Below are positions 1 through 6,633 of a stretch of DNA of 7,498 nt, in pieces (the stretch's first letter is position 1; the number at the start of each line of letters is the position of its first letter). Origin of the DNA: Opitutus sp. GAS368. GTDB lineage: Bacteria; Verrucomicrobiota; Verrucomicrobiia; Opitutales; Opitutaceae. The position numbers and the translations under genes are program-made. The notes beneath the pieces are model-generated. The model worked only from the letters and a program-made list of their open reading frames with translations, did no database searches and was not told the origin of the DNA. Where the stretch lies: NCBI GenBank assembly GCA_945861235.1, contig CAMATV010000161.1, forward strand, positions 1 through 7,498, written 5' to 3'.

Positions 1-2655
1 GCCGACATCTACAACACCGAGCGCATCAGTTTCACGCGCGGCCCCAACGCCATCCTCTACGGTCTCGGCAATCCCGGCGGCATTTCCAACGCCGTTTCGC
101 AGCGCGCCAATCTCAACCGCTCCACCTACGAGCTCGACCTCAAGGTCGATTCCAACTCCGGCTTTCGCACGAGCCTCAACGCCAACTTCCCCCTCGTCCC
201 GCGCGTGCTCGGCCTCCGCCTCGCGCGCCTCGACGACGATCGCGGCTCGCACTTCAAGCCGGATGAGAATCTCCACCGCCGCACCTATGCCGCGCTGCGT
301 TTTCAGCCCTGGAAAAAGACCATCATCGACGCGACCTTCGAAGACGGTGACCAGCGCCGCCGCTCGCTCGCGCGCGGCTTCACCTACTCCGATGCCTTCA
401 GCTCGTGGACGACGCTGCCCGCCGCCAGCCGGCCTACGGTGACGACCGCCGGTTCGGTCCTCGCGAATACCCCCATCCCCGGCCTCGAGCAATTGAGCGG
501 CGCCAACACCATCTTCATCGTCGACGGCGCCACGCCAACCATCGCCCCGATGAATTGGTTCCGCATGGGCAAGACCCGCATCACCACGCCCGCGCTCGGC
601 GGCAGCATCCACGGTGTCACCGGCCGCGAATCGTTCGCGCTCCCCTTTCCCGTCGAGACCAACCTCATGGGCTATTCCGACGGCACGCAGGTCGACTTCC
701 GCGCCTTCACCGCATCGCTCCAGCAAAACGTTCTGCCGAATCTCGATTTCGAACTCACCTATAACCGCCAGTTCAGCGACCGCTTCGCCGACTACTCCAA
801 ACCCGCCGCGAATGACACCCTGCAAGTTGACCCGAACGCCGTGCTCCCCAGCGGCGCCCCAAATCCCAACTACGGAAAATATTACTACGACGCCGGTGGC
901 GGCCCCGGCGTGATCTTCTTCATTAAAAACAGCCTTGAGATCGCCCGCGCCACCGTTTCCTACGAACTCGATTTCAAGCAATATTTCCCACGCTTCGGCC
1001 GCTGGTTCGGTCGTCACCGCTTTGCCGGCCTCGTCGAGCAGCAGAAAAGTCCCTACAGCGGCGTGAACAACGCCACGTTCCGCAACCTCACGCCGCTCAA
1101 GACCAACGTCCCGGGCCTCGCCTCGACGTGGTCCGCCGCCCCCGGCGCCGCCAACAACTTGATGCAATATCGGTTCTATTTCGATCCGGCCACCGGCGTG
1201 AACTTCATGCCCAGCCTCTGGGACAAATATCCGCGTCTCGCCAGTAGCGACAACATCGCCGCCCTCCAGGCGACCTTGCCCTCCGAGGCCAACGGCGTGA
1301 CACCCGGCTTCGCCAATGGCGGCCCGCCCGTGCTTCGTTACACCCGCGTCGACACGCGCATCTTCGCGACGCACAACTACTGGCTCGACGAGCGCGTGAT
1401 CACGCTCTTCGGCTGGCGCAAGGACGAGCGCACCCTCTACAGCCGCAGCCTGCCCATCGACCCGGTCTCCGCCCTCTACCCCGATCCCGTGCCCTACAAC
1501 GCGCGCGACGGCGTGAACGTCAAAACCGTCCAGCCCGCCAACACGTTTTCCAAGGGCGTCGTCGTGGTCGCCACCAAGTGGCTCCGCTTTTTCTACAACG
1601 AGTCCAGCAGTCTCGTGCTCCAGGATGCCTTCGCGAGCGATCTCTACAGCAATCCGATCGTCAATGCCCAGGGCAAGGGCACCGAGACCGGCGCTCGGGT
1701 CGCGCTCTTCGGCGGCAAAGTGCAGGCCTCCCTCAGTCGTTGGAAAACCGATATGCAGGGGCAGGCGGTCGCGACGATCCGCAACCAACTCGGAAATTTC
1801 AATTTCACCAACGCGACCAACACGCTCTGGAACACCGCCGCCGCGCTCTCCGGCGACATTAAATACATCCAGCCGCCGTATCGCCCCGCGCAGGCTTTCA
1901 CCGACTACCAGGACTACGTCGCCCAGGGCTACGAATTTTCCCTTACCGCCAATCCCACCGCCAACTGGCGGGTCAGCTTCAACGCCGGTGCGCAGGAAAA
2001 TCAACAGAGCAACATCGGGCCGGTCCTGAAAAAATACTGGGCCGAGTATGAACCCCTCTTCCGCGCCTTCCCGAGCCGCGACCTCAACGGCAATGGCGTC
2101 ATCGACGCCACGCTCCCCACCACTCCTCAGGATCAGATCGAAAAATTCCTCGACCGCACCGGCGGCGCTGAAGCCGGTACTGCCGGGAACATCGGCGCCC
2201 TGCTCAATGCCTACGGCGCCGGCATCGGCCGCATCGCCGCCCTGAGCGGCGTCTCGACCACCAGCATACCCAAATACACCGCTAACTTCGTGACGAACTA
2301 TCGTTTCTCCGAAGGCGCACTGAAGGGCGTCGGCGTGGGCAGCAGCCTGAACTACCGCAGTGCGCGCACCATCGGCTATCTCGCCACCAGCGCAGGTCTC
2401 TCCCGGCCCGACGCCCCGATCAAGGGCGCCACCAGCTGGGACACCGGACTTTGGATTTCCTATGGGCGCACCATCAAACTCGCCACGGCTCGCCCCATCC
2501 GTTGGCGCGTGCAGCTGAACGTCCGCAATGTCCTGGACGACCGCGATCTCGAACCCATCAGCGGTCTCGACGACGGCACCGGACGCGGCGAGGTCATCCG
2601 GTGGCGCGTGCCCGAACCGCGGACCTTTGTGCTCAGCAACACCCTGGAATTCTGA
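1..2655 (+). CDS. TonB-dependent outer membrane receptor, 5' end missing
   Basis: Outer-membrane ligand-gated transporter that takes up a bound substrate with TonB/ExbBD energy; the substrate cannot be read from the sequence. The frame is open from base 1, giving 884 visible residues; the first internal Met (base 205) is not the real start. Visible residues 1-35 are the end of the plug domain, with the hallmark RGPNAILYGLGNPGGISNAV (residues 13-32). The rest is a long barrel, rich in aromatic and Asn residues. The C-terminus has the typical last strands (LNVRNVLDD, then RTFVLSNTLEF) and ends in Phe, as expected for BAM-dependent insertion. A DLNGNGVID segment at residues 694-702 resembles a calcium-binding loop. 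The signal peptide, TonB box and most of the plug lie upstream. The family style fits Opitutaceae receptors. The downstream gene, a sulfatase, is convergent. Family assignment is very secure; ligand unknown. Confidence 0.96.
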   Translation, partial: ADIYNTERISFTRGPNAILYGLGNPGGISNAVSQRANLNRSTYELDLKVDSNSGFRTSLNANFPLVPRVLGLRLARLDDDRGSHFKPDENLHRRTYAALRFQPWKKTIIDATFEDGDQRRRSLARGFTYSDAFSSWTTLPAASRPTVTTAGSVLANTPIPGLEQLSGANTIFIVDGATPTIAPMNWFRMGKTRITTPALGGSIHGVTGRESFALPFPVETNLMGYSDGTQVDFRAFTASLQQNVLPNLDFELTYNRQFSDRFADYSKPAANDTLQVDPNAVLPSGAPNPNYGKYYYDAGGGPGVIFFIKNSLEIARATVSYELDFKQYFPRFGRWFGRHRFAGLVEQQKSPYSGVNNATFRNLTPLKTNVPGLASTWSAAPGAANNLMQYRFYFDPATGVNFMPSLWDKYPRLASSDNIAALQATLPSEANGVTPGFANGGPPVLRYTRVDTRIFATHNYWLDERVITLFGWRKDERTLYSRSLPIDPVSALYPDPVPYNARDGVNVKTVQPANTFSKGVVVVATKWLRFFYNESSSLVLQDAFASDLYSNPIVNAQGKGTETGARVALFGGKVQASLSRWKTDMQGQAVATIRNQLGNFNFTNATNTLWNTAAALSGDIKYIQPPYRPAQAFTDYQDYVAQGYEFSLTANPTANWRVSFNAGAQENQQSNIGPVLKKYWAEYEPLFRAFPSRDLNGNGVIDATLPTTPQDQIEKFLDRTGGAEAGTAGNIGALLNAYGAGIGRIAALSGVSTTSIPKYTANFVTNYRFSEGALKGVGVGSSLNYRSARTIGYLATSAGLSRPDAPIKGATSWDTGLWISYGRTIKLATARPIRWRVQLNVRNVLDDRDLEPISGLDDGTGRGEVIRWRVPEPRTFVLSNTLEF

Positions 2656-2812
2656 TCGGTCCGTCCTCGTCACCGGATGCCACTGCTGCCCCGCTCTGAC
2701 TGTTCCCGCGACGATTCCGCCATTGCGCGCTCGGCCACCCCTTCTCCTTTGGCCCAAGCGCGGCTGCAGCTTCGACTGTAATTCCTCGCTTGCCGGCCGG
2801 GCCTCTTGCCTC

Positions 2813-2944
2813 CGCCACCACTTCACGGCCCAGCTCAACGTCAACAACCTCCTCGGCGAAGACTCCGAACAGGACAACAACTACACGTGGCAGCGCCCGG
2901 TCGAGGCGCGGAGTTATGTCACGACCGTTACGATGGAGTGGTGA
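2813..2944 (+). pseudogene. C-terminal remnant of a second TonB-dependent receptor
   Basis: This frame encodes about 43 residues that read as the last two strands of a TonB receptor barrel: HHFTAQLNVNNLLGED, then WQRPVEARSYVTTVTMEW and a stop. It matches the intact receptor's tail position by position in kind: QLNV-x-N-x-L, then W-x-x-P-x-x-R-(F/Y)-V, ending in Leu/Met-Glu-aromatic. The sequences are clearly diverged, so this is a paralogue and not a fresh duplicate. Nothing upstream in this frame (2656-2812) looks like barrel sequence, and the frame overlaps the end of the intact receptor, so no complete gene exists. The likely history is a deletion that removed the rest of a tandem receptor gene, but insertion of the intact receptor next to an older tail is also possible. 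Confidence 0.8.
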
Positions 2945-2969
2945 GTCCGGTCACCCGTCGACCGGACTC
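2943..2969 (+). terminator. 10-bp hairpin at the receptor-remnant stop codon
   Basis: GAGTCCGGTC (2943-2952) and GACCGGACTC (2960-2969) form a perfect 10-bp stem with a 7-nt loop, overlapping the TGA at 2942-2944. No T-tract follows, so it is not a classical intrinsic terminator. It could stabilise a 3' end or slow polymerase. It sits between two convergent transcription units (receptor and sulfatase), where a bidirectional stop would make sense. It probably belonged to the lost receptor gene and may now serve the intact one. Confidence 0.5.
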
Positions 2970-3178
2970 TCCGAGGCGATGAGTGACCGATGAGCGCACC
3001 GTTTGCGACCTCCGGTGCCACGGCAAAGCCTTACACGGTAGCGCGTCTGCCGCGCGTCCCAAGAAACCGTCGGCTGCGGAAAAGTGAAACCATTGCGCCG
3101 TCCTCATAGCATCGTCTCGCCGTGCGGCCGTCTCGCGTTGAGCCACAAATTCGCCGGCATGCTCCATCGTTGATGGTG

Positions 3179-4465
3179 CTACGAACCCGGGGTCACCGTT
3201 TGCTTGAATCGCTCGATGGCCTGGCGCATCAGTGCGGTGATTTCCGGTTTCGCAGTGGCGACGTTCGTGGTTTCCTTCAGGTCATCTTTGAGGTTGTAAA
3301 GCTGAAGGTCGTCGCCCTTCAAAATCATCTTCCAGTCACCATGACGCATCGCCGTGCCGAGCTTGGGCTCGTAGCCGAAAAAGACGTCGCGAGCGGCCAT
3401 CGGCTTGCCGTGCAGGAAGTGTCCCTTGGCGCTGATGCCGTCGAGGTGGGTCGGGTTGTCCTTTGCGATGCCAGCGATGTCGGTCAGGGTCGGGAAGAGA
3501 TCAAACCCGGCCAGCAAGGCGTCCGACTTTGTGCCGGCCCCGATCTTGCCCGGCCACCAAGCCACGGCCGGCACCCGGTGTCCGCCCTCGTAGTGGCTGA
3601 ACTTGCTGCCACGAAATGGCCGTTCGGCCGGACTCATCCGCACGTCGCCGTTGTCCGACCAGAAGAACACCAGCGTGTCTTGGGCAAGTCCCAACTGGCT
3701 GACGGTGTCCAAAACCTTGCCGACACTTTGGTCCAGATCCTCGAGGATCCTCTGGTAGCGCGGCCGGTTGACATCGTTTACCGCGTTGGGTTTCCAACCC
3801 GGCTCGCGCCTCTCCGGCGTATCGTCCCGGGTCTGGTAGGGATTATGAACCGCCTGGTGCGCGACGTAGAGAAAGAACGGCGTGTCTTTGTGCCGCTTGA
3901 TGAAATCCACACTCTTGTCGGTGATGATGTCCGTCGAGTAGCCTTGCACATCCTGCGGCTCCAGCCCGTTGCGCCAGGCGCCGTGCAGGTGGTAATCCGC
4001 CCCGCCGTGGAGGAAGCCGACGAATTCATTGAAACCGAGGTGGACGGGATTGAACTTGTTCTCATAACCGCAATGCCATTTGCCGAACAGAGCCGTCGCG
4101 TAGCCATTCTTTTGAAACACCCTCGCAATGGTCGGCGTCGCTGGGGGAATCCCTGCGTCCGGTTCATTCTTGCCGACAATCACATCAACAATGCCGACGC
4201 GCTGCTGATAGCGCCCGGTGAGAAACGCGGCGCGCGTGGGGCTGCACACCGACGAGTTGGAATGGAAATCGGTGAAAGTCATGCCTTCCTGGGCCATCCG
4301 ATCAATCCGCGGTGTTTTCACCCAGCCGTGGTAAAGGCTGATGTCGCCGCAGCCGAGGTCATCCGCGAGGATGACGATGATGTTCGGCGGCCGCTGCGCG
4401 GCGCGACCCACCACAGTTGGAGCCATCAGGAGGAACGCGAGAACGGCTGCGGAGAGTCGTCTCAT
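3179..4465 (-). CDS. Exported formylglycine-dependent sulfatase (S1 family)
   Basis: Hydrolyses sulfate esters, probably in the periplasm or outside the cell; substrate unknown. The chosen start gives 428 aa with a Sec-type signal peptide (MRRLSAAVLAFLLMAPTVVG, cleavage probably near RAA, residues 21-23). The alkaline-phosphatase-fold motifs follow in order: NIIVILADDLG with metal-binding Asp35/Asp36; the sulfatase signature CSPTRAAFLTG with Cys74 as the predicted formylglycine (CxPxR form); GKWH (Lys129, His131); VAHQAVH (His203); SDNGD (Asp271, Asn272); and FRGSKFSHYEGG (Lys288). All expected catalytic positions are present, so it looks active, but it needs a maturase (FGE or anSME) encoded elsewhere. 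The frame stays open upstream to 4876; a start at 4585 would bury the signal peptide 40 residues inside. No strong ribosome site precedes 4465. A weak 5-bp hairpin (3164-3176) lies just after the stop. Confidence 0.95.
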   Translation of the reverse strand: MRRLSAAVLAFLLMAPTVVGRAAQRPPNIIVILADDLGCGDISLYHGWVKTPRIDRMAQEGMTFTDFHSNSSVCSPTRAAFLTGRYQQRVGIVDVIVGKNEPDAGIPPATPTIARVFQKNGYATALFGKWHCGYENKFNPVHLGFNEFVGFLHGGADYHLHGAWRNGLEPQDVQGYSTDIITDKSVDFIKRHKDTPFFLYVAHQAVHNPYQTRDDTPERREPGWKPNAVNDVNRPRYQRILEDLDQSVGKVLDTVSQLGLAQDTLVFFWSDNGDVRMSPAERPFRGSKFSHYEGGHRVPAVAWWPGKIGAGTKSDALLAGFDLFPTLTDIAGIAKDNPTHLDGISAKGHFLHGKPMAARDVFFGYEPKLGTAMRHGDWKMILKGDDLQLYNLKDDLKETTNVATAKPEITALMRQAIERFKQTVTPGS

Positions 4466-4581
4466 CACGGTTTGGCCGACTGCCGTTCTCGACCGAAGCG
4501 TGACAGCCGTGGCAAAGCGTATTGGCGGTTTGGTAGAGGAAGGCGGCGGCAATTTCGGCAGCTCAATCGGGAGGGGGTATC

Positions 4582-4745
4582 TCATGACTTCGGGGTTGTT
4601 GGCTTGGCCGGAAAGCGGCGGACTGCAACGTCGTTCTTCTGCCGCAGCCCGGTCGCGTAGATCAAACGCAGGATCACCCGGAAGCGATCTTCCGCACCAC
4701 GGTCCAGAGCCGGGCCACCTCCACGCGGGTGAGCGGCAGCGCGAA
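4582..4745 (-). pseudogene. Probable decayed tyrosine-recombinase (integrase) fragment
   Basis: No open gene lies here, but two adjacent minus-strand frames read like one continuous integrase segment broken by a frameshift. One frame gives FALPLTRVEVARLWTVVRK (about 4745-4689) and then stops. The other gives AEDRFRVILRLIYATGLR (about 4695-4642), then QKND, and runs to a stop at 4584-4582. In tyrosine recombinases a 'LTR-x-EV' helix is followed about 30 residues later by 'ATGLR', whose Arg is catalytic Arg I; spacing and wording both fit. The later catalytic boxes (HxxR, Tyr) are absent, so it cannot be active. A further minus-strand stretch at about 4800-4890 (CLRDEGLVAPAGDDPKGPTR) has coding-like composition but I do not recognise it. 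The identification rests on motif memory only. Confidence 0.42.
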
Positions 4746-4833
4746 GGGGTCAACCCGCTGATCGCTGGTGGTGCCATTGGGATCGCCCACCCCAGCGCGA
4801 GGTCTGCAGCAACCAGCGGGTTGGCCCCTTCGG
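4741..4833. repeat. ~91-nt two-tier inverted repeat / structured element
   Basis: The outer arms are 4741-4760 and 4814-4833. The reverse complement of the left arm, CAGCGGGTTGACCCCTTCGC, matches the right arm at 18 of 20 positions; one of the two differences is a U-G wobble if transcribed rightward, giving a 19-bp stem (4742-4760/4814-4832). Inside is a second stem, CGCTGG-T-GGTG (4763-4773) against CACCCCAGCG (4788-4797), 10 bp with one bulged T. Together they form a long hairpin with an asymmetric internal loop. It lies in a 514-bp stretch without an intact gene, between the sulfatase and the toxin-antitoxin pair and against the integrase-like debris. Possible roles are a recombination site, a transposon-derived repeat, or an RNA element/terminator. 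The pairing is seen directly; the role is not known. Confidence 0.6.
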
Positions 4834-4979
4834 GTCGTCCCCGGCTGGAGCTACGAGGCCCTCGTCGCGGAGGCATTGTCCTATGCGGTCAAAAACAGCC
4901 GTGCGTTCGCCTGAACTCCGTCCGGCGTGAACCGCGTCGGACGTTGACGCGCCGCCGCAAGCGGCCAATTTGGGGCTCC

Positions 4980-5315
4980 ATGCGGGCATTGAAACCAGTC
5001 TCCCCACGCCTCCGCGTGGAATTGCACGCGCTCGCGGAGCGTTTCGCGCAAAAACGGACGCGGGTGTTCCTTTTTGGATCGGCCGCGCCCGCGTGGCCAC
5101 TTGCACCCGCCGGCGCGGATCTCGATCTCGGCTACGAAACGGACCCGACGGAAACCGCCTCCGGACGCGCCGCCTTGCGACGCGAGCTGGCGCTAGCGGT
5201 GGAGCTGCTCCCAACCGTGCGCCCCATCGACCTTGTGGATTTTTCCACTGTAACGCCGGAATTTCGGCAATGTGCATCGGGGCAAATGAGGGAACTGATC
5301 GATGGAGCCGAGTGA
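4980..5315 (+). CDS. mntA: Minimal nucleotidyltransferase, MntA-like antitoxin (HI0073 type)
   Basis: Small (111 aa) cytoplasmic MNT-fold protein. In characterised MntA/HepT pairs this enzyme transfers AMP to a tyrosine of the HEPN toxin and neutralises it. The core is visible: FLFGS (Gly33-Ser34), the metal-binding pair DLDL (Asp47, Asp49), and a third acidic residue in RPIDLVDF (Asp84). The loop between GS and DxD has 12 residues (AAPAWPLAPAGA), longer than the usual 10, and lacks the basic residues commonly found there (for example GSRARG). The frame is open far upstream (from 4341), but that part is noise antisense to the sulfatase; the ATG at 4980 gives the normal family length. No strong ribosome site is visible. 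It overlaps the next gene by 14 nt, so the two are almost certainly co-transcribed. Family is secure; the antitoxin role is inferred from the partner. Confidence 0.88.
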   Translation: MRALKPVSPRLRVELHALAERFAQKRTRVFLFGSAAPAWPLAPAGADLDLGYETDPTETASGRAALRRELALAVELLPTVRPIDLVDFSTVTPEFRQCASGQMRELIDGAE

Positions 5316-5691
5316 TTCAGTACGCGGAAACTTGACGCGCATCGTCGCGCGCTGGAGTGAGGCAGTGACCGCGTGGCAGGCCGGCGGACACGACCGCGAC
5401 CGTGATTCGGCAATCCTCCGTTTCGAGCTCGCTTACGAAGTGGCGTGGAAACTCCTCCAGCGGCTCGCGCACGCGCAAGGCTTGGCGAGCGCCGGACCAC
5501 GCCAAGCCTTCGCGCAGGCGTTTCAACTCGGTTGGATCGAGGACGAGACCGTCTGGTTCGACATCCTGCAGGCGCGCAATCAAGCAGTGCACGTCTATCG
5601 CGAAACTGCCGCCACTGCGCTGGCGACCGAACTGCCGCGATATCTCAAGGCGTTCGAGCAATTAATTGAAAGCCTCTCCAAGGCGCAATAG
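5302..5691 (+). CDS. hepT: HEPN-domain toxin, HepT-like (HI0074 / NTase substrate-binding family)
   Basis: All-helical HEPN protein of 129 aa, full length for the family. Known HepT toxins are RNases restrained by AMP addition from MntA. The family's helix motif is present (RDSAILRFELAYEVAWKLLQ, residues 33-52), as is the catalytic R-x4-H-x-Y motif, RNQAVHVY, with Arg92, His97 and Tyr99; Tyr99 would be the AMPylation target. The toxin motif is intact, so the pair looks functional. The start overlaps the end of the MNT gene by 14 nt, and GAGGGA (5288-5293) gives a good ribosome site 8 nt before the ATG. Older annotation calls this family 'nucleotidyltransferase substrate-binding protein'; a non-toxin role cannot be excluded from sequence alone. 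Confidence 0.92.
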   Translation: MEPSDSVRGNLTRIVARWSEAVTAWQAGGHDRDRDSAILRFELAYEVAWKLLQRLAHAQGLASAGPRQAFAQAFQLGWIEDETVWFDILQARNQAVHVYRETAATALATELPRYLKAFEQLIESLSKAQ

Positions 5692-5715
5692 ATCGCTGTG
5701 TAGCTCGCCGTTGAA

Positions 5716-5735
5716 AACCTCGCGGCAGTGAGGTT
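5716..5735 (+). terminator. Weak inverted repeat after the HEPN gene
   Basis: AACCTC (5716-5721) and GAGGTT (5730-5735) could form a 6-bp stem with an 8-nt loop, 25 nt after the toxin stop codon. There is no T-tract. It lies in the 82-bp gap before the next plus-strand gene, so read-through into that gene is possible. A 6-bp repeat can arise by chance. Confidence 0.22.
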
Positions 5736-5773
5736 GCCGTCTACGCGAAATTGGCAAAGCGTGAGCCCCCTCC

Positions 5774-6574
5774 ATGAAACCACTGCTCATCCTGACCAGC
5801 CTGTTGGCCTTTGCCCTGCAATCGCCCGCCGCGGATGACATCGACCGTCCGATCCGAGTGGCCGTTTACCAAGGACCCGGCGCCGGTCCAAGTCGCGCCA
5901 ACGTCATCTCGGCGCTCGGCGCGGCGAAAGGCACCCCGGCCTTGCAAATTTCGCACCTCAGCCCGGCCGAGATTCGCCGTGGCAAACTGAAGGACTTCGA
6001 TGTGCTGATTCATCCGGGCGGGAGCGGTGGTGGCCAAGGCCGCGCGCTCGAAGCCCCGGGCCGCGAGGCGGTGCGCGAGTTTGTGCGCAACGGCGGTGGC
6101 TTCATCGGCATCTGCGCGGGCGCGTATCTGGCGACCGACGACTACGAGTGGTCCCTTGGCCTCATCGAGGCGCGGGCCATTGATCGGAAGCACTGGGCGC
6201 GCGGCACCGGCACGGTCGAAGTGGAGCTATCGCCGGCCGCCAAGATTTTCTTCGGCGCTGGGGCCGAACGCCTCGCGATCCACTATGCGCAGGGTCCGCT
6301 GCTGGGTCGCCGCGAGTGGGACAATCCGCACGCCCCGGAATACGAGAGCCTCGCCCTCTACCGCACCGAGATCGCCAAGAAAGGCGCACCGGAAGGCATC
6401 ATGGCGGGCACGTCGGCGATCGTTCGCGCCAATTTCGCGCAAGGCCGCGTGTTCGTGTTCAGCCCGCATCCAGAAATGACCGACGGGCTCGGCTTCATGG
6501 TGGAGCGTGCTGTGTCGTGGGTGGCCAAGCGCGACGTCCCGAGCGAACCGAAGGCCGCGACGAAGAAACCGTAG
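5774..6574 (+). CDS. Exported BPL_N-domain (class I glutamine amidotransferase-like) protein
   Basis: 266-aa protein with an apparent Sec signal peptide (MKPLLILTSLLAFALQSPAA, residues 1-20), so it acts outside the cytoplasm. The mature part matches the BPL_N family (named after the N-terminal domain of eukaryotic biotin-protein ligases), a flavodoxin-like fold related to class I glutamine amidotransferases. Features in order: IRVAVYQGPGAG (27-38); DVLIHPGGSGGGQG (76-89); the nucleophile-elbow sequence GGGFIGICAGAYLA (107-120) with Cys114; and FVFSPHPEMTDG (227-238) with His232 and Glu234, completing a Cys-His-Glu-type triad. The reaction is unknown; exported homologues are common in Verrucomicrobia and Planctomycetes and usually uncharacterised. 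It starts 82 bp after the HEPN gene on the same strand. No good ribosome site precedes the ATG, but the signal peptide supports this start. The tail is Lys/Ala/Pro-rich. Confidence 0.88.
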   Translation: MKPLLILTSLLAFALQSPAADDIDRPIRVAVYQGPGAGPSRANVISALGAAKGTPALQISHLSPAEIRRGKLKDFDVLIHPGGSGGGQGRALEAPGREAVREFVRNGGGFIGICAGAYLATDDYEWSLGLIEARAIDRKHWARGTGTVEVELSPAAKIFFGAGAERLAIHYAQGPLLGRREWDNPHAPEYESLALYRTEIAKKGAPEGIMAGTSAIVRANFAQGRVFVFSPHPEMTDGLGFMVERAVSWVAKRDVPSEPKAATKKP

Positions 6575-6599
6575 CCGAGCGCGAAGAAACTCTGAACGG

Positions 6600-6633
6600 G
6601 TCAGGTTTCGGAAAGTGAAATTTCCAGCCTGAC
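6600..6633 (+). terminator. Interrupted hairpin downstream of the BPL_N gene
   Basis: GTCAGG (6600-6605) pairs with CCTGAC (6628-6633), and inside it GGAAA (6610-6614) pairs with TTTCC (6621-6625), leaving a 6-nt loop and a 4/2-nt internal loop. It begins 25 nt after the BPL_N stop and is followed by CAGATTTTGG, not a real T-tract. A 3'-end or terminator role is plausible but unproven. Confidence 0.4.

Noticed and set aside
3164..3176. CCATC-GTT-GATGG hairpin after the sulfatase stop as a terminator.
   Set aside because: Only 5 bp and no T-tract on the sulfatase strand.
3736..3749. Perfect 14-bp palindrome GATCCTCGAGGATC.
   Set aside because: It lies inside the sulfatase coding sequence where the codons for the ILEDLD segment explain it.
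4500..4514. CHGCH on the minus strand, resembling a haem-c attachment motif.
   Set aside because: The frame closes shortly upstream and runs out of frame through the sulfatase start; no cytochrome-like sequence surrounds it. Probably chance.
3122..4660. A 512-codon plus-strand open frame opposite the sulfatase.
   Set aside because: It lies almost exactly antisense to a motif-complete sulfatase; its translation has no recognisable domain or signal and is the kind of shadow frame GC-rich genes produce.
4466..4876. N-terminal extension of the sulfatase to 4585 or 4876.
   Set aside because: It would bury a clear signal peptide 40-137 residues inside the protein, and the extension has no family similarity and overlaps the decayed-gene region.
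4944..4971. TTGACG and CAATTT as a promoter for the toxin-antitoxin pair.
   Set aside because: The -10 match is poor and the element would sit only a few bases before the ATG.
4750..5277. A 175-codon minus-strand frame opposite the MNT gene.
   Set aside because: Arg-rich shadow of the MNT frame; only its C-terminal part (about 4800-4890) looks coding-like and it is mentioned with the decayed gene.
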